A DNA stretch of 7,935 bases, taken from positions 1-7,935 of the forward strand of contig JAUVON010000112.1 in assembly GCA_030599175.1 (NCBI GenBank), written 5' to 3'. The notes under the pieces are model-generated. The model worked only from the letters and a program-made list of their open reading frames with translations, made no database searches and was not told the origin of the DNA. Of this stretch, positions 1-5,648 are shown in pieces; position 1 is the stretch's first letter; every line of letters starts with the position of its first letter. This stretch comes from Desulfobulbaceae bacterium. Lineage in GTDB: Bacteria; Desulfobacterota; Desulfobulbia; Desulfobulbales; Desulfocapsaceae. The position numbers and the translations under genes were made by a program.

Positions 1-336
1 GAGATGGCGGATCGAATCATGATCATGTACGCCGGCAGAATATTTGAGATGGGCAAAACCGAGGTGGTGTTTGGCTCTCCCAGGCATCCTTATTCTGCAG
101 CTTTGTTGGAATCGCTGCCAAGCCGCCAGAAAAAAGGGAGACGTCTGCTTTCAATCCCCGGTTTTGTACCTCCGCTGGATAGGCTGCCCGAGGGATGCTC
201 TTTCCATCCGCGATGTGCTTTTGCAGAAGATATATGCCGCAAGAATGTACCGCCTCTGACTGAAGTTGCAAGCGGACACTGGTCCGCTTGTCTGTTAGAT
301 CAAAAAAGAGGAAGACAAAAATGGCAGTGGATCTGA
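1..336 (+). CDS. Peptide/nickel-type ABC transporter ATP-binding protein (DppD/OppD-like), C-terminal part
   Basis: This is the last 111 codons of an importer ATPase that would hydrolyse ATP at the inner face of the membrane to drive uptake of a peptide-like solute. The reading frame is open to base 1, so the start, Walker A, signature and Walker B regions lie outside the window. What remains is the end of the nucleotide-binding domain (ADRIMIMYAGRIFEMG) and the oligopeptide-family C-terminal extension: an HPYSAALLESLP motif, then a proline-rich stretch and a cysteine cluster (CSFHPRC, a further Cys in DICRKN, and one in HWSACL). In this family that cluster is associated with an iron-sulfur site. 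It overlaps the next gene by 16 bases, as expected for a paired D/F ATPase operon. Family is clear; Dpp, Opp and related subtypes cannot be told apart from this fragment. Confidence 0.9.
   Translation, partial: EMADRIMIMYAGRIFEMGKTEVVFGSPRHPYSAALLESLPSRQKKGRRLLSIPGFVPPLDRLPEGCSFHPRCAFAEDICRKNVPPLTEVASGHWSACLLDQKRGRQKWQWI
308..312 (+). promoter_or_regulatory. Ribosome-binding site deciding the second ATPase start
   Basis: GAGGA sits eight bases before the ATG at 321. It favours that start over the in-frame ATG at 288, which would add 11 basic residues (SVRSKKRKTK and neighbours) lying inside the end of the upstream gene. Confidence 0.6.
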
Positions 337-1307
337 TCCAGATACGAAATCTAAAGACCTATTTTTTCCAGGGCAAAGGTGTTTTGTCCAAATGGTTCGG
401 GCAGGGATTAAAAATTGTTCATGCCGTGGATGATGTTAGCCTGACCATCAAAAAGGGAAGTACTTTTGGGCTCGTAGGGGAGAGTGGCTGCGGCAAATCA
501 ACACTGGGGCTGTCTGTCTTCCGCCTGGTGGAGCCCACGGAAGGTGAAATCCTGTTTCATGGTAGTGATGTTGTGAAAATGAATTCTGCTGAATTGAGAG
601 CATTTCGTCAGAATGCCCAGTTGATTTTCCAGGATCAGTTTGGTTGTCTCAATCCTCGCATGACCGTGGGGCAGATCATTGCCGAACCCCTTTTGTTGAG
701 GGATGGTGCGCAGGCACGACAGGAGGATATTGCAGAGGAGGTGGCTGAACTTCTCAGTGCAGTTAATCTTGATCCTGATGCTGCCGTGAAGTTTCCCAAC
801 GAATTTTCCGGCGGGCAGGCGCGCCGTATTGGCGTAGCCAGAGCCATTGCCCTTGAACCGGAATTTATTATGGCTGATGAACCGACCTCCGGTCTTGATA
901 TCTCAACTGCAGCAACAGTCCTCAACCTGATGCAGGACCTCCAGGACAAAATGGACATCACTTATCTGTGGGTGTCACACAATCTGAACCAGGTAAAATA
1001 TATGGCCGACGATATGGCGGTGATGTATCTGGGTAAAATAGTAGAAATGGGCAAGACAAAAGATGTGTTTCATCAGAGAGCCCATCCTTATACAAAAGCC
1101 CTTATTTCCGCCGTACCGCAAGTGGACGCAGGCCAACAGAAAGAGACAATTTTTCTGGAAGGAGAGATCCCCAGCCCCATTAATCCGCCCTCAGGATGCT
1201 ATTTTCGTACCCGATGCCCTAATGTCTTTAAACGATGTGAGCAGGAGGAGCCTCGTCTGACAGACCTGGGAGGTGGGCATTTCTGTGCCTGCCATCTGCA
1301 TAACTAA
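321..1307 (+). CDS. Peptide/nickel-type ABC transporter ATP-binding protein (DppF/OppF-like)
   Basis: Second ATPase subunit of the same importer, 328 residues, which is normal for the family. Visible motifs are Walker [10 protein letters not shown] at 53-61, a Q-loop in [16 protein letters not shown] at about 101-116, the ABC signature FSGGQARR at 162-169, Walker B EFIMADEP at 181-188 with the SGLD D-loop, and the switch histidine H220 (WVSHNL). All catalytic residues are present, so it should be active. The C-terminal oligopeptide extension has [12 protein letters not shown] and the cysteines C293, C299, C306, C322 and C324, the likely iron-sulfur cluster region. Small departures from the usual consensus are [10 protein letters not shown] where QDPYSSLNPR is common, and SGGQARR where SGGQRQR is common. 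It overlaps the upstream ATPase by 16 bases and is followed 33 bases later by the dapF-like gene. Substrate could be a peptide, opine, metal complex or a methylated amino-acid derivative; the downstream genes suggest the last. Confidence 0.94.
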   Translation: MAVDLIQIRNLKTYFFQGKGVLSKWFGQGLKIVHAVDDVSLTIKKGSTFGLVGESGCGKSTLGLSVFRLVEPTEGEILFHGSDVVKMNSAELRAFRQNAQLIFQDQFGCLNPRMTVGQIIAEPLLLRDGAQARQEDIAEEVAELLSAVNLDPDAAVKFPNEFSGGQARRIGVARAIALEPEFIMADEPTSGLDISTAATVLNLMQDLQDKMDITYLWVSHNLNQVKYMADDMAVMYLGKIVEMGKTKDVFHQRAHPYTKALISAVPQVDAGQQKETIFLEGEIPSPINPPSGCYFRTRCPNVFKRCEQEEPRLTDLGGGHFCACHLHN

Positions 1308-1327
1308 GAGCAGCTTTTGAGTTTGCC

Positions 1328-1332
1328 GGAGG
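1328..1332 (+). promoter_or_regulatory. Ribosome-binding site for the dapF-like gene
   Basis: GGAGG is eight bases before the ATG at 1341, the best spacing among the candidates. The ATG at 1335 is only two bases away and the upstream TTG codons at 1317 and 1323 lie before or across the site, so 1341 is chosen as the start. Confidence 0.6.
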
Positions 1333-1340
1333 AAATGGCT

Positions 1341-2243
1341 ATGCAGCTTCCATGGTTTTCCAATCAAAAAAATGGTTTAATCCGAGTTGGTCGGCCGTTT
1401 GTCAAGATGCACGGGCTACGTAACGATTTTGTTATTGTGGATGGGCGCGTGGAGCCTTTTACGCCTTCTTTGGGAGAGATTATTCATATCTGTGACCGGC
1501 ATGATGGCATTGGTGCCGATGAGTTGCTGGTGGTTGAATCAAGCCGTTCCGATAAAGCTTATGTCTTTCTGCGAATCTTTAACCCTGATGGGCGCGAGGT
1601 GGAAGCCTGCGGCAATGCCACCCGCTGTATTGGCTGGCTTATGCTGAGAGAAAGCGACCGTAAAGAGGTAGTCATAGAGACCAGAGGCGGTATGCTTGCC
1701 TGTCACATAGTTGGAGAAAAACTCGTTGCCGTTGAAATGGGCAAGATACGGACAGAGTGGCATGAAATACCTCTTTCCCGGGAGATGGATACACTTCATC
1801 TAAACATAGGTGAAGGACCACTCCAGGATCCGGTCGGCATGAACATAGGCAACCCCCATGCAGTTTTTTTTGTGGAAGATTTAGCCGCAGTCAATCTGTC
1901 ACTCTATGGGCTTAAACTCCAAAAAAATGCACTCTTCCCTGAAGAGGCCAACATCGGGGTAGCTCAGCTTCTTGATGCTGAGACACTTCAACTTTCCGTC
2001 TGGGAACGGCCGGGAGTGCTTACCACAGCCTGTGGTACAGGTGCCTGTGTGGCTGTGGCTGCGGCGCACAGGAGAGGGTTAACTACAGAAAAATGTATGA
2101 CTGTCATTATGCCGGCCGGCTCGGTCACGATTGAGTTGAAAGAGAACGGCATGGTGGTGATGACCGGGCCGGTAGAAACCTGTTATGCAGGCTATCTCCC
2201 GGTGACAAAAAATGAAAAGAATGAAGGTAAGGAGGAGAAATAA
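1341..2243 (+). CDS. dapF: Diaminopimelate epimerase family protein
   Basis: Cofactor-independent, two-cysteine epimerase of 300 residues. DapF interconverts LL- and meso-diaminopimelate in lysine and cell-wall synthesis. Both catalytic cysteines are visible by motif: C90 in EACGNATRC and C231 in TTACGTGACVAVAAA. Other family motifs are MHGLRNDFVIVDG at 23-35, DRHDGIGADELLVVE at 52-66, MNIGNPHAVFFVED at 167-180 and WERPGVLTTACGTG at 221-234. Two oddities stand out: an N-terminal extension of about 20 residues before the usual first strand, and Arg where the MHGLGNDF motif normally has a second Gly. Its stop overlaps the ATG of the next gene (TAATG), so its translation is probably coupled to a corrinoid methyltransferase gene, an unusual setting for a lysine-pathway enzyme. 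It may be the ordinary DapF, or a paralogue acting on the imported substrate of this operon. Family assignment is firm; the physiological substrate is not. Confidence 0.88.
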   Translation: MQLPWFSNQKNGLIRVGRPFVKMHGLRNDFVIVDGRVEPFTPSLGEIIHICDRHDGIGADELLVVESSRSDKAYVFLRIFNPDGREVEACGNATRCIGWLMLRESDRKEVVIETRGGMLACHIVGEKLVAVEMGKIRTEWHEIPLSREMDTLHLNIGEGPLQDPVGMNIGNPHAVFFVEDLAAVNLSLYGLKLQKNALFPEEANIGVAQLLDAETLQLSVWERPGVLTTACGTGACVAVAAAHRRGLTTEKCMTVIMPAGSVTIELKENGMVVMTGPVETCYAGYLPVTKNEKNEGKEEK

Positions 2244-3283
2244 TGAATGCAGCTGAGAGAATGAAGGCGGCCATCAATATGGAGCCGGTGGATCGGGTGC
2301 CAAATGGTCCGTTTTATGAAGCCCCTATCTGTCAATATTATGGCTCCAGTTTCAGGGCGGCTCTGCTTGAAGATCAGGCCATGGCAGATGCCCACCTGGC
2401 TGGTCTTGATGAGTTTAAATTTGACTGGGTGATGGTTGGGATGGGACTGATTGGCGGGATTATCCCCGAGGCGCTGGACTGCAAGGTGAGCTACCCTGAA
2501 GATGTTTTTCCTATAATTGAAGAGACAACGATCAAATCCATTGAAGATGTTGCCCGTATTGCCAAATCAGATATGTTCACTAAGCGGATGGATAGGTTTT
2601 TAAAAGGTATAGCCATTTTGAAAAGGGAACTTAAGGGAGAGATCCCAATTGCCTGCGAATATATTTCACCCTTTACCATTGCAACACGACTACGAGGCAC
2701 CAATGAGATTATGATGGATATGTATGAGAACCCTGATCTGGTTCGAGACCTTCAGGAAGTTTTGGTTCCGCTTAACATTGAAGTCGGCAAGGCACTGATT
2801 GAAGAGGGCGTTGATTATATTTTCTATGGAGCGGATATGGAATGTCCTATTCTGCTTTCACCGAAACATTACAAAGACTTTGTAGATGAACCCACAACAA
2901 AGGTGTGTAATGAGCTGACCCGGCTCGGCGCGAAGGTTCTTCCACATATGTGTGGTTCCATTGTTGAAACAGGTATTGTGGATATGCTGATGAAGATGGA
3001 TATTCACGGCATTATGCCCGGTAATCTTACCCAGGAAACAGTTCTGGATATTCGTGAATTAAAAGAGAAGGTTGGGGAAAAAATCTGCATTTTTGACAAT
3101 ATTAATCCAAATGGCCCCCTGTTGATCGGAACACCTGAAGAGGTGGCGGCAGAAACCCGCGCTCATCTGGAGAATGCCAAAGGTATGTCGGGATATATTT
3201 TTTCAACAGCAGGTACGTCGTCTCCTAATATACCAAAGGAGAATTATTTGGCCATGAATCGTGAAGTGTTAAATTTTCAGTGA
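2243..3283 (+). CDS. UroD-fold cobamide methyltransferase (MtaA/MtbA/CmuA-like)
   Basis: A 346-residue member of the uroporphyrinogen decarboxylase superfamily, in the branch that moves methyl groups to or from corrinoid proteins. The N-terminus (AAERMKAAINMEPVDRVP) and the core segments GVDYIFYGADMECPILLSP (189-207) and LGAKVLPHMCG (228-238) are typical. H235 and C237 form the HxC zinc motif of MtaA-type proteins. The second cysteine that normally follows, in a GCG..PNTP-like motif near the C-terminus, appears to be replaced: STAGTSSPNIPKEN (321-334) aligns by eye with Gly at that site. The ribosome-binding site GGAGG at 2231-2235 is seven bases before the ATG, which overlaps the dapF stop. 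It lies directly upstream of a corrinoid protein and an MttB-family protein, so it is probably the second methyltransferase of the system or a methyltransferase for a further substrate. Real heme-pathway HemE is unlikely given the HxC motif and the neighbours. Confidence 0.82.
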   Translation: MNAAERMKAAINMEPVDRVPNGPFYEAPICQYYGSSFRAALLEDQAMADAHLAGLDEFKFDWVMVGMGLIGGIIPEALDCKVSYPEDVFPIIEETTIKSIEDVARIAKSDMFTKRMDRFLKGIAILKRELKGEIPIACEYISPFTIATRLRGTNEIMMDMYENPDLVRDLQEVLVPLNIEVGKALIEEGVDYIFYGADMECPILLSPKHYKDFVDEPTTKVCNELTRLGAKVLPHMCGSIVETGIVDMLMKMDIHGIMPGNLTQETVLDIRELKEKVGEKICIFDNINPNGPLLIGTPEEVAAETRAHLENAKGMSGYIFSTAGTSSPNIPKENYLAMNREVLNFQ

Positions 3284-3333
3284 AGCAACGGCTGAACCGG
3301 ATACTGATATCGGGATGATTTTAAAATAAAAAA

Positions 3334-3352
3334 TCCGGCTTTTCATGCCGGA
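3334..3352 (+). promoter_or_regulatory. Stem-loop in the leader of the corrinoid protein gene
   Basis: TCCGGC (3334-3339) pairs perfectly with GCCGGA (3347-3352) around a seven-base loop. It lies in the 88-base gap between the UroD-fold gene and the corrinoid gene. An A-rich run precedes it on this strand, so only the opposite strand would carry the U-tract of an intrinsic terminator. No gene on the opposite strand ends here. On the + strand it is more likely to be an mRNA processing or stabilising hairpin, which could raise corrinoid protein output relative to upstream genes. The structure is visible; the role is inferred. Confidence 0.4.
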
Positions 3353-3356
3353 GACG

Positions 3357-3364
3357 AAGGGGGA
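3357..3364 (+). promoter_or_regulatory. Ribosome-binding site deciding the corrinoid protein start
   Basis: AAGGGGGA ends seven bases before the ATG at 3372. The other in-frame ATG at 3345 is inside the loop of the stem-loop and has no such site at the right distance, so 3372 is chosen. The resulting N-terminus, MAVKDIAEAV, is normal for the family. Confidence 0.6.
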
Positions 3365-3371
3365 TTTGACA

Positions 3372-3998
3372 ATGGCAGTAAAGGATATAGCTGAGGCAGT
3401 TGCAGTCTTTGACAGAGTGAAGGTTGTGGAGCTGGTGGAAGCTGAAATTGCAGCAAAGACCGAGATCGACGAAATTTTAAATGCAGGCCTTATTGACGCT
3501 ATGGACATCGTTGGCAAAAGGTTTTCCAGCGGCGAGTTGTTTGTCCCTGAAATGCTTATGGCTGCTAAAGCGATGAAGGCCGGGCTGGAGGTTTTAAAGC
3601 CCCATTTGTCTGCTGGTGCCGTTGCTGCCAAGGGAACAGTTGTTATTGGAACAGTGAAGGGTGATCTTCACGATATCGGCAAAAACCTTGTTGCGCTGAT
3701 GATGGAGGGGGCGGGCCTGGAAGTGGTAGATCTTGGGGTGGATATTGATGCGGAAAAATTTGTAAAAGCCGCTGTTGAGCACAATGCAGGTGTGGTTGCT
3801 CTTTCCGCATTGCTTACTACTACTATGCCAACTATGGAAATCATCGTCGCAGCAATTAAAGAAGCCGGAATTGCTGTAAAGACTATCGTTGGCGGGGCAC
3901 CTGTTACTGAAGCCTTTGCCGACCAGATAGGTGCAGACGGCTTCAGTACAGATGCACCGGGAGCTGTAGAATTGACCAGGAAACTGTTATCCACCTGA
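3372..3998 (+). CDS. Corrinoid-binding methyl-carrier protein (MtbC/MttC/MtgC-like)
   Basis: A cytoplasmic corrinoid protein of 208 residues that shuttles a methyl group between methyltransferases on a cobalt corrinoid. It has the two usual domains. The first is a helical cap domain, about residues 1-85, with VGKRFSSGELFVPEMLMAAKAMKAG. The second is a Rossmann-like B12 domain with the lower-ligand motif DLHDIG (D98, H100, G103) in GTVKGDLHDIGKNLV, the SALLTTTMPTM stretch, and GGAPV at 174-178. Length and all key motifs match the family, so it should bind cobalamin in the base-off, His-on form. It sits between a UroD-fold methyltransferase and an MttB-family methyltransferase, with 13 bases to the latter. 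No ATP-dependent reductive activator (RamA type) is in the window, so that must be supplied from elsewhere. The exact subgroup cannot be set from sequence reading alone. Confidence 0.94.
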   Translation: MAVKDIAEAVAVFDRVKVVELVEAEIAAKTEIDEILNAGLIDAMDIVGKRFSSGELFVPEMLMAAKAMKAGLEVLKPHLSAGAVAAKGTVVIGTVKGDLHDIGKNLVALMMEGAGLEVVDLGVDIDAEKFVKAAVEHNAGVVALSALLTTTMPTMEIIVAAIKEAGIAVKTIVGGAPVTEAFADQIGADGFSTDAPGAVELTRKLLST

Positions 3999-4011
3999 GG
4001 GGCTGGCTATC

Positions 4012-5421
4012 ATGAATCGAGCGATCACAAATTTTGATCAAAAAATGTTGGGTTCCATACACAACTATTCTCTTGAACTACTGAATGATACCGGCATTCG
4101 GTTTCCCAATGAAAATGCACGGGAAATCTTTAGAGAGCACGGTTTTCGCACAGACGGCGAAATGGTTTTTTTTAAAGAGAAAGATATACGGATGGCCCTG
4201 AACACAGTCCCGTCTTCTTTTACAATAAAAGCCAGAAATCCTGCAAAGGATATTCAAATCGGGGGTGACAATTACATGATGGCCCCTGGATATGGCCCGC
4301 CGTTTATCATCGAACCATCCGGTGAGAAGAGAAATGCACTGCTGGATGATGTACATAAGTTTTGCAAACTGGTACAGACCTCACAGTACCTTGATTTTAA
4401 TAGTTCTATTATAGTCCAGCCTACTGAGGTACCTCAGGAGACAGCACATCTGGATATCCTGCTGGCAACCTTACTGATGACTGATAAACCGATAATGGGG
4501 AGTTCTTCATCTGGAATTGCAGCAAAAGATTCTCTGAAACTGGCGGAACTGGTTTGGGGCAATACCGATGAACCGGTGATGATCTCCCTTGTGGATTCAC
4601 TTTCACCATTGCAGTATGCCGCAGAGATGGTCGACTCTCTTATGGTTTTTGCTGAAGCAGGGCAACCGGTCATCGTTCACTCTTCCTGCTCCCTGGGATC
4701 CACCGGCCCAATCACCATTGCCGGCTCTCTGGTGATCTCCAACGCAACAACACTTGCCGGCATCTGCCTGGCACAGCTGATCAACCCCGGTACTCCCATC
4801 GTATATGGCCTGGGTGGCAGTCCCACGGAGATGAAAACCGGTGGTTATGTTAACGCCTCTCCCGAAGATGCCAAACATACTGCTATCGTCACGGCGTTGG
4901 GCAGGTACTACAATATACCATGCAGGAGCCAGGGTGCGCTGACGGAGTCGTTTTGTCTCGATTATCAGGCCGGCATGGAATCCGCTATGATGTTGACTAC
5001 TGCAGCTCTGAGTGGTGCTAATTTGAGTCTTCACGCTTGTGGAACATACGGTTCCATGCTTGGTATGAGCTATGAGAAATTCATTGCCGATGAAGATCTT
5101 TGCGGTGCCATAAAAAAACTTATGCAGCCAGTGGAGTTCACCGATGATGCCTTTTCAATGGATATGATCAAAGAGCTTGGAACTTCCGGAAATTATCTTA
5201 TGGAGATGCATACCTTGAAGCGATGCCGCAGTGAGTTTTTTATGCCGGAGCTGAGTATCAGGACAATCCACAACAAGTGGCTTGAGATGGAACCAAGAGA
5301 TATTACTGAAAGAGCTGCGGGTATTCTGGCGAAGCGGTTCGCAGAATATGAAAAGCCGGAAATTGATCCTGATATCGAAAAACATCTGGTTCAATATGTA
5401 AATACAAGAAAAGGGCTCTAG
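4012..5421 (+). CDS. Trimethylamine methyltransferase family protein (MttB superfamily, non-pyrrolysine)
   Basis: A 469-residue MttB-superfamily (COG5598-type) protein expected to transfer a methyl group from a quaternary or tertiary amine to the Co(I) corrinoid protein encoded just upstream. Recognisable parts are LELLNDTGIRFPNENA near the N-terminus, YGPPFIIEP (94-102), VHSSCSLGSTGPITIAGSL (222-240), INPGTPIVYGLGG (257-269) and the signature SQGALTESFCLDYQAGMESA (306-325) followed by ALSGANLSLHACG. There is no internal in-frame amber codon, so it is a non-pyrrolysine member like the MtgB group that acts on glycine betaine and related betaines. True trimethylamine MttB carries pyrrolysine, so trimethylamine is an unlikely substrate. 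A GAGGGG site at 3997-4002 precedes the ATG by nine bases. Its TAG stop coincides with the edge of an inserted repeat element. Which betaine-like compound it demethylates cannot be told; proline betaine, carnitine, other amino-acid betaines and glycine betaine are all possible. Confidence 0.9.
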   Translation: MNRAITNFDQKMLGSIHNYSLELLNDTGIRFPNENAREIFREHGFRTDGEMVFFKEKDIRMALNTVPSSFTIKARNPAKDIQIGGDNYMMAPGYGPPFIIEPSGEKRNALLDDVHKFCKLVQTSQYLDFNSSIIVQPTEVPQETAHLDILLATLLMTDKPIMGSSSSGIAAKDSLKLAELVWGNTDEPVMISLVDSLSPLQYAAEMVDSLMVFAEAGQPVIVHSSCSLGSTGPITIAGSLVISNATTLAGICLAQLINPGTPIVYGLGGSPTEMKTGGYVNASPEDAKHTAIVTALGRYYNIPCRSQGALTESFCLDYQAGMESAMMLTTAALSGANLSLHACGTYGSMLGMSYEKFIADEDLCGAIKKLMQPVEFTDDAFSMDMIKELGTSGNYLMEMHTLKRCRSEFFMPELSIRTIHNKWLEMEPRDITERAAGILAKRFAEYEKPEIDPDIEKHLVQYVNTRKGL

Positions 5422-5579
5422 TGTTGTGTTAATTCTGAAATGTCGCACTCATGTCATTCCCGCGCAGGCGGGAATCTAGGAGCCTTTGCTGTAACACTGG
5501 ATCGAAGTCTGCGCTTATCTCCCGCCTGCGCGGGAATGACGGCTTATTAAGCGTCATTCTAAAGTTGACATGACACTAG
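5418..5579. mobile_element. MITE-like palindromic element with CTAGTGT ends
   Basis: A non-coding element of about 160 bases lies between the convergent gene blocks. Both ends read CTAGTGT inward (5418-5424, and the reverse complement at 5573-5579). The terminal inverted repeats are imperfect, with 21 of 29 positions matching. A perfect inner repeat lies further in (see the separate entry). TA stands at both ends (5419-5420 and 5577-5578), consistent with TA-target insertion as in IS630/Tc1-mariner-type elements. No transposase is encoded. Excising one TA-to-TA unit would rejoin CTC-TAG-CTT, leaving the mttB stop codon intact. As a strong palindrome it could also end transcription from both sides. 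Element nature is inferred from structure; copy number elsewhere was not testable. Confidence 0.65.
5453..5540. repeat. Perfect 21-base inverted repeat inside the element
   Basis: Bases 5453-5473 (GTCATTCCCGCGCAGGCGGG plus A) are the exact reverse complement of 5520-5540, separated by 46 bases. Each arm also contains a short internal palindrome (CCCGC, four bases, GCGGG). GC-rich CATTCCCGC-type repeats of this kind are common dispersed intergenic repeats in proteobacterial genomes. The arms would form a long hairpin in RNA read from either direction. Confidence 0.8.
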
Positions 5580-5599
5580 CTTATTTTGAGGGAAATTAA

Positions 5600-5647
5600 A
5601 TGATTATCATTGGTGAACTGATAAATGCCAGCTATGGACAGATATAA
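5600..5647 (+). pseudogene. Stump of a pterin-binding methyl-THF:corrinoid methyltransferase (MtgA/AcsE-like)
   Basis: A GAGGGA ribosome-binding site at 5588-5593 is followed six bases later by ATG and a 15-codon frame, MIIIGELINASYGQI, ending in TAA. The pattern hydrophobic-I-G-E-x-I-N at the extreme N-terminus is the characteristic opening of the DHPS-fold methyltransferases that move methyl groups between corrinoid proteins and tetrahydrofolate (AcsE and MtgA types). The match runs through the whole 15 residues, including the G-x-I, and then stops. Such a protein is normally around 260-310 residues, so this is a 5' remnant. Its place directly downstream of the MttB-family gene is where the tetrahydrofolate-dependent partner of a betaine demethylation operon would be expected. 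The similarity is short and recognised from memory, so a chance small frame is not excluded. Confidence 0.5.
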
Positions 5648-5648
5648 G

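Noticed and set aside
288..320. Upstream ATG at 288 for the second ATPase
   Set aside because: It adds a Lys/Arg-rich stretch that is simply the upstream gene read in another frame; the ATG at 321 has a proper ribosome-binding site and a normal family N-terminus.
1317..1340. TTG at 1317 or ATG at 1335 as the epimerase start
   Set aside because: The GGAGG at 1328-1332 is well spaced only for the ATG at 1341.
3334..3352. Rho-independent terminator on the + strand after the UroD-fold gene
   Set aside because: The stem is followed by a purine-rich ribosome-binding region rather than a T-run; the T-run exists only on the opposite strand, where no gene ends.
3345..3371. ATG at 3345 as the corrinoid protein start
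   Set aside because: It is in the loop of a hairpin with no ribosome-binding site at a useful distance, while 3372 has a strong one.
3269..3994. Two long open frames on the - strand opposite the corrinoid gene (3269-3631 and 3668-3994)
   Set aside because: They are rich in Ser, Ala, Thr and Ile runs as expected from antisense of an Ala/Val-rich gene, match no family, and lie opposite an unmistakable corrinoid protein.
4603..5034. A 143-codon frame on the - strand opposite the MttB-family gene
   Set aside because: No ribosome-binding site, no recognisable motif, and full overlap with a well-supported gene.
5453..5540. CRISPR-like repeat pair
   Set aside because: There are only two copies, and they are inverted rather than direct, inside a palindromic element.
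5419..5550. Reading the mttB TAG as pyrrolysine, since the frame stays open for 42 more codons to a TAA at 5548
   Set aside because: Pyrrolysine in true MttB lies well inside the protein, not at the end. The protein already has full family length, and the extra codons lie wholly within the inserted repeat element.
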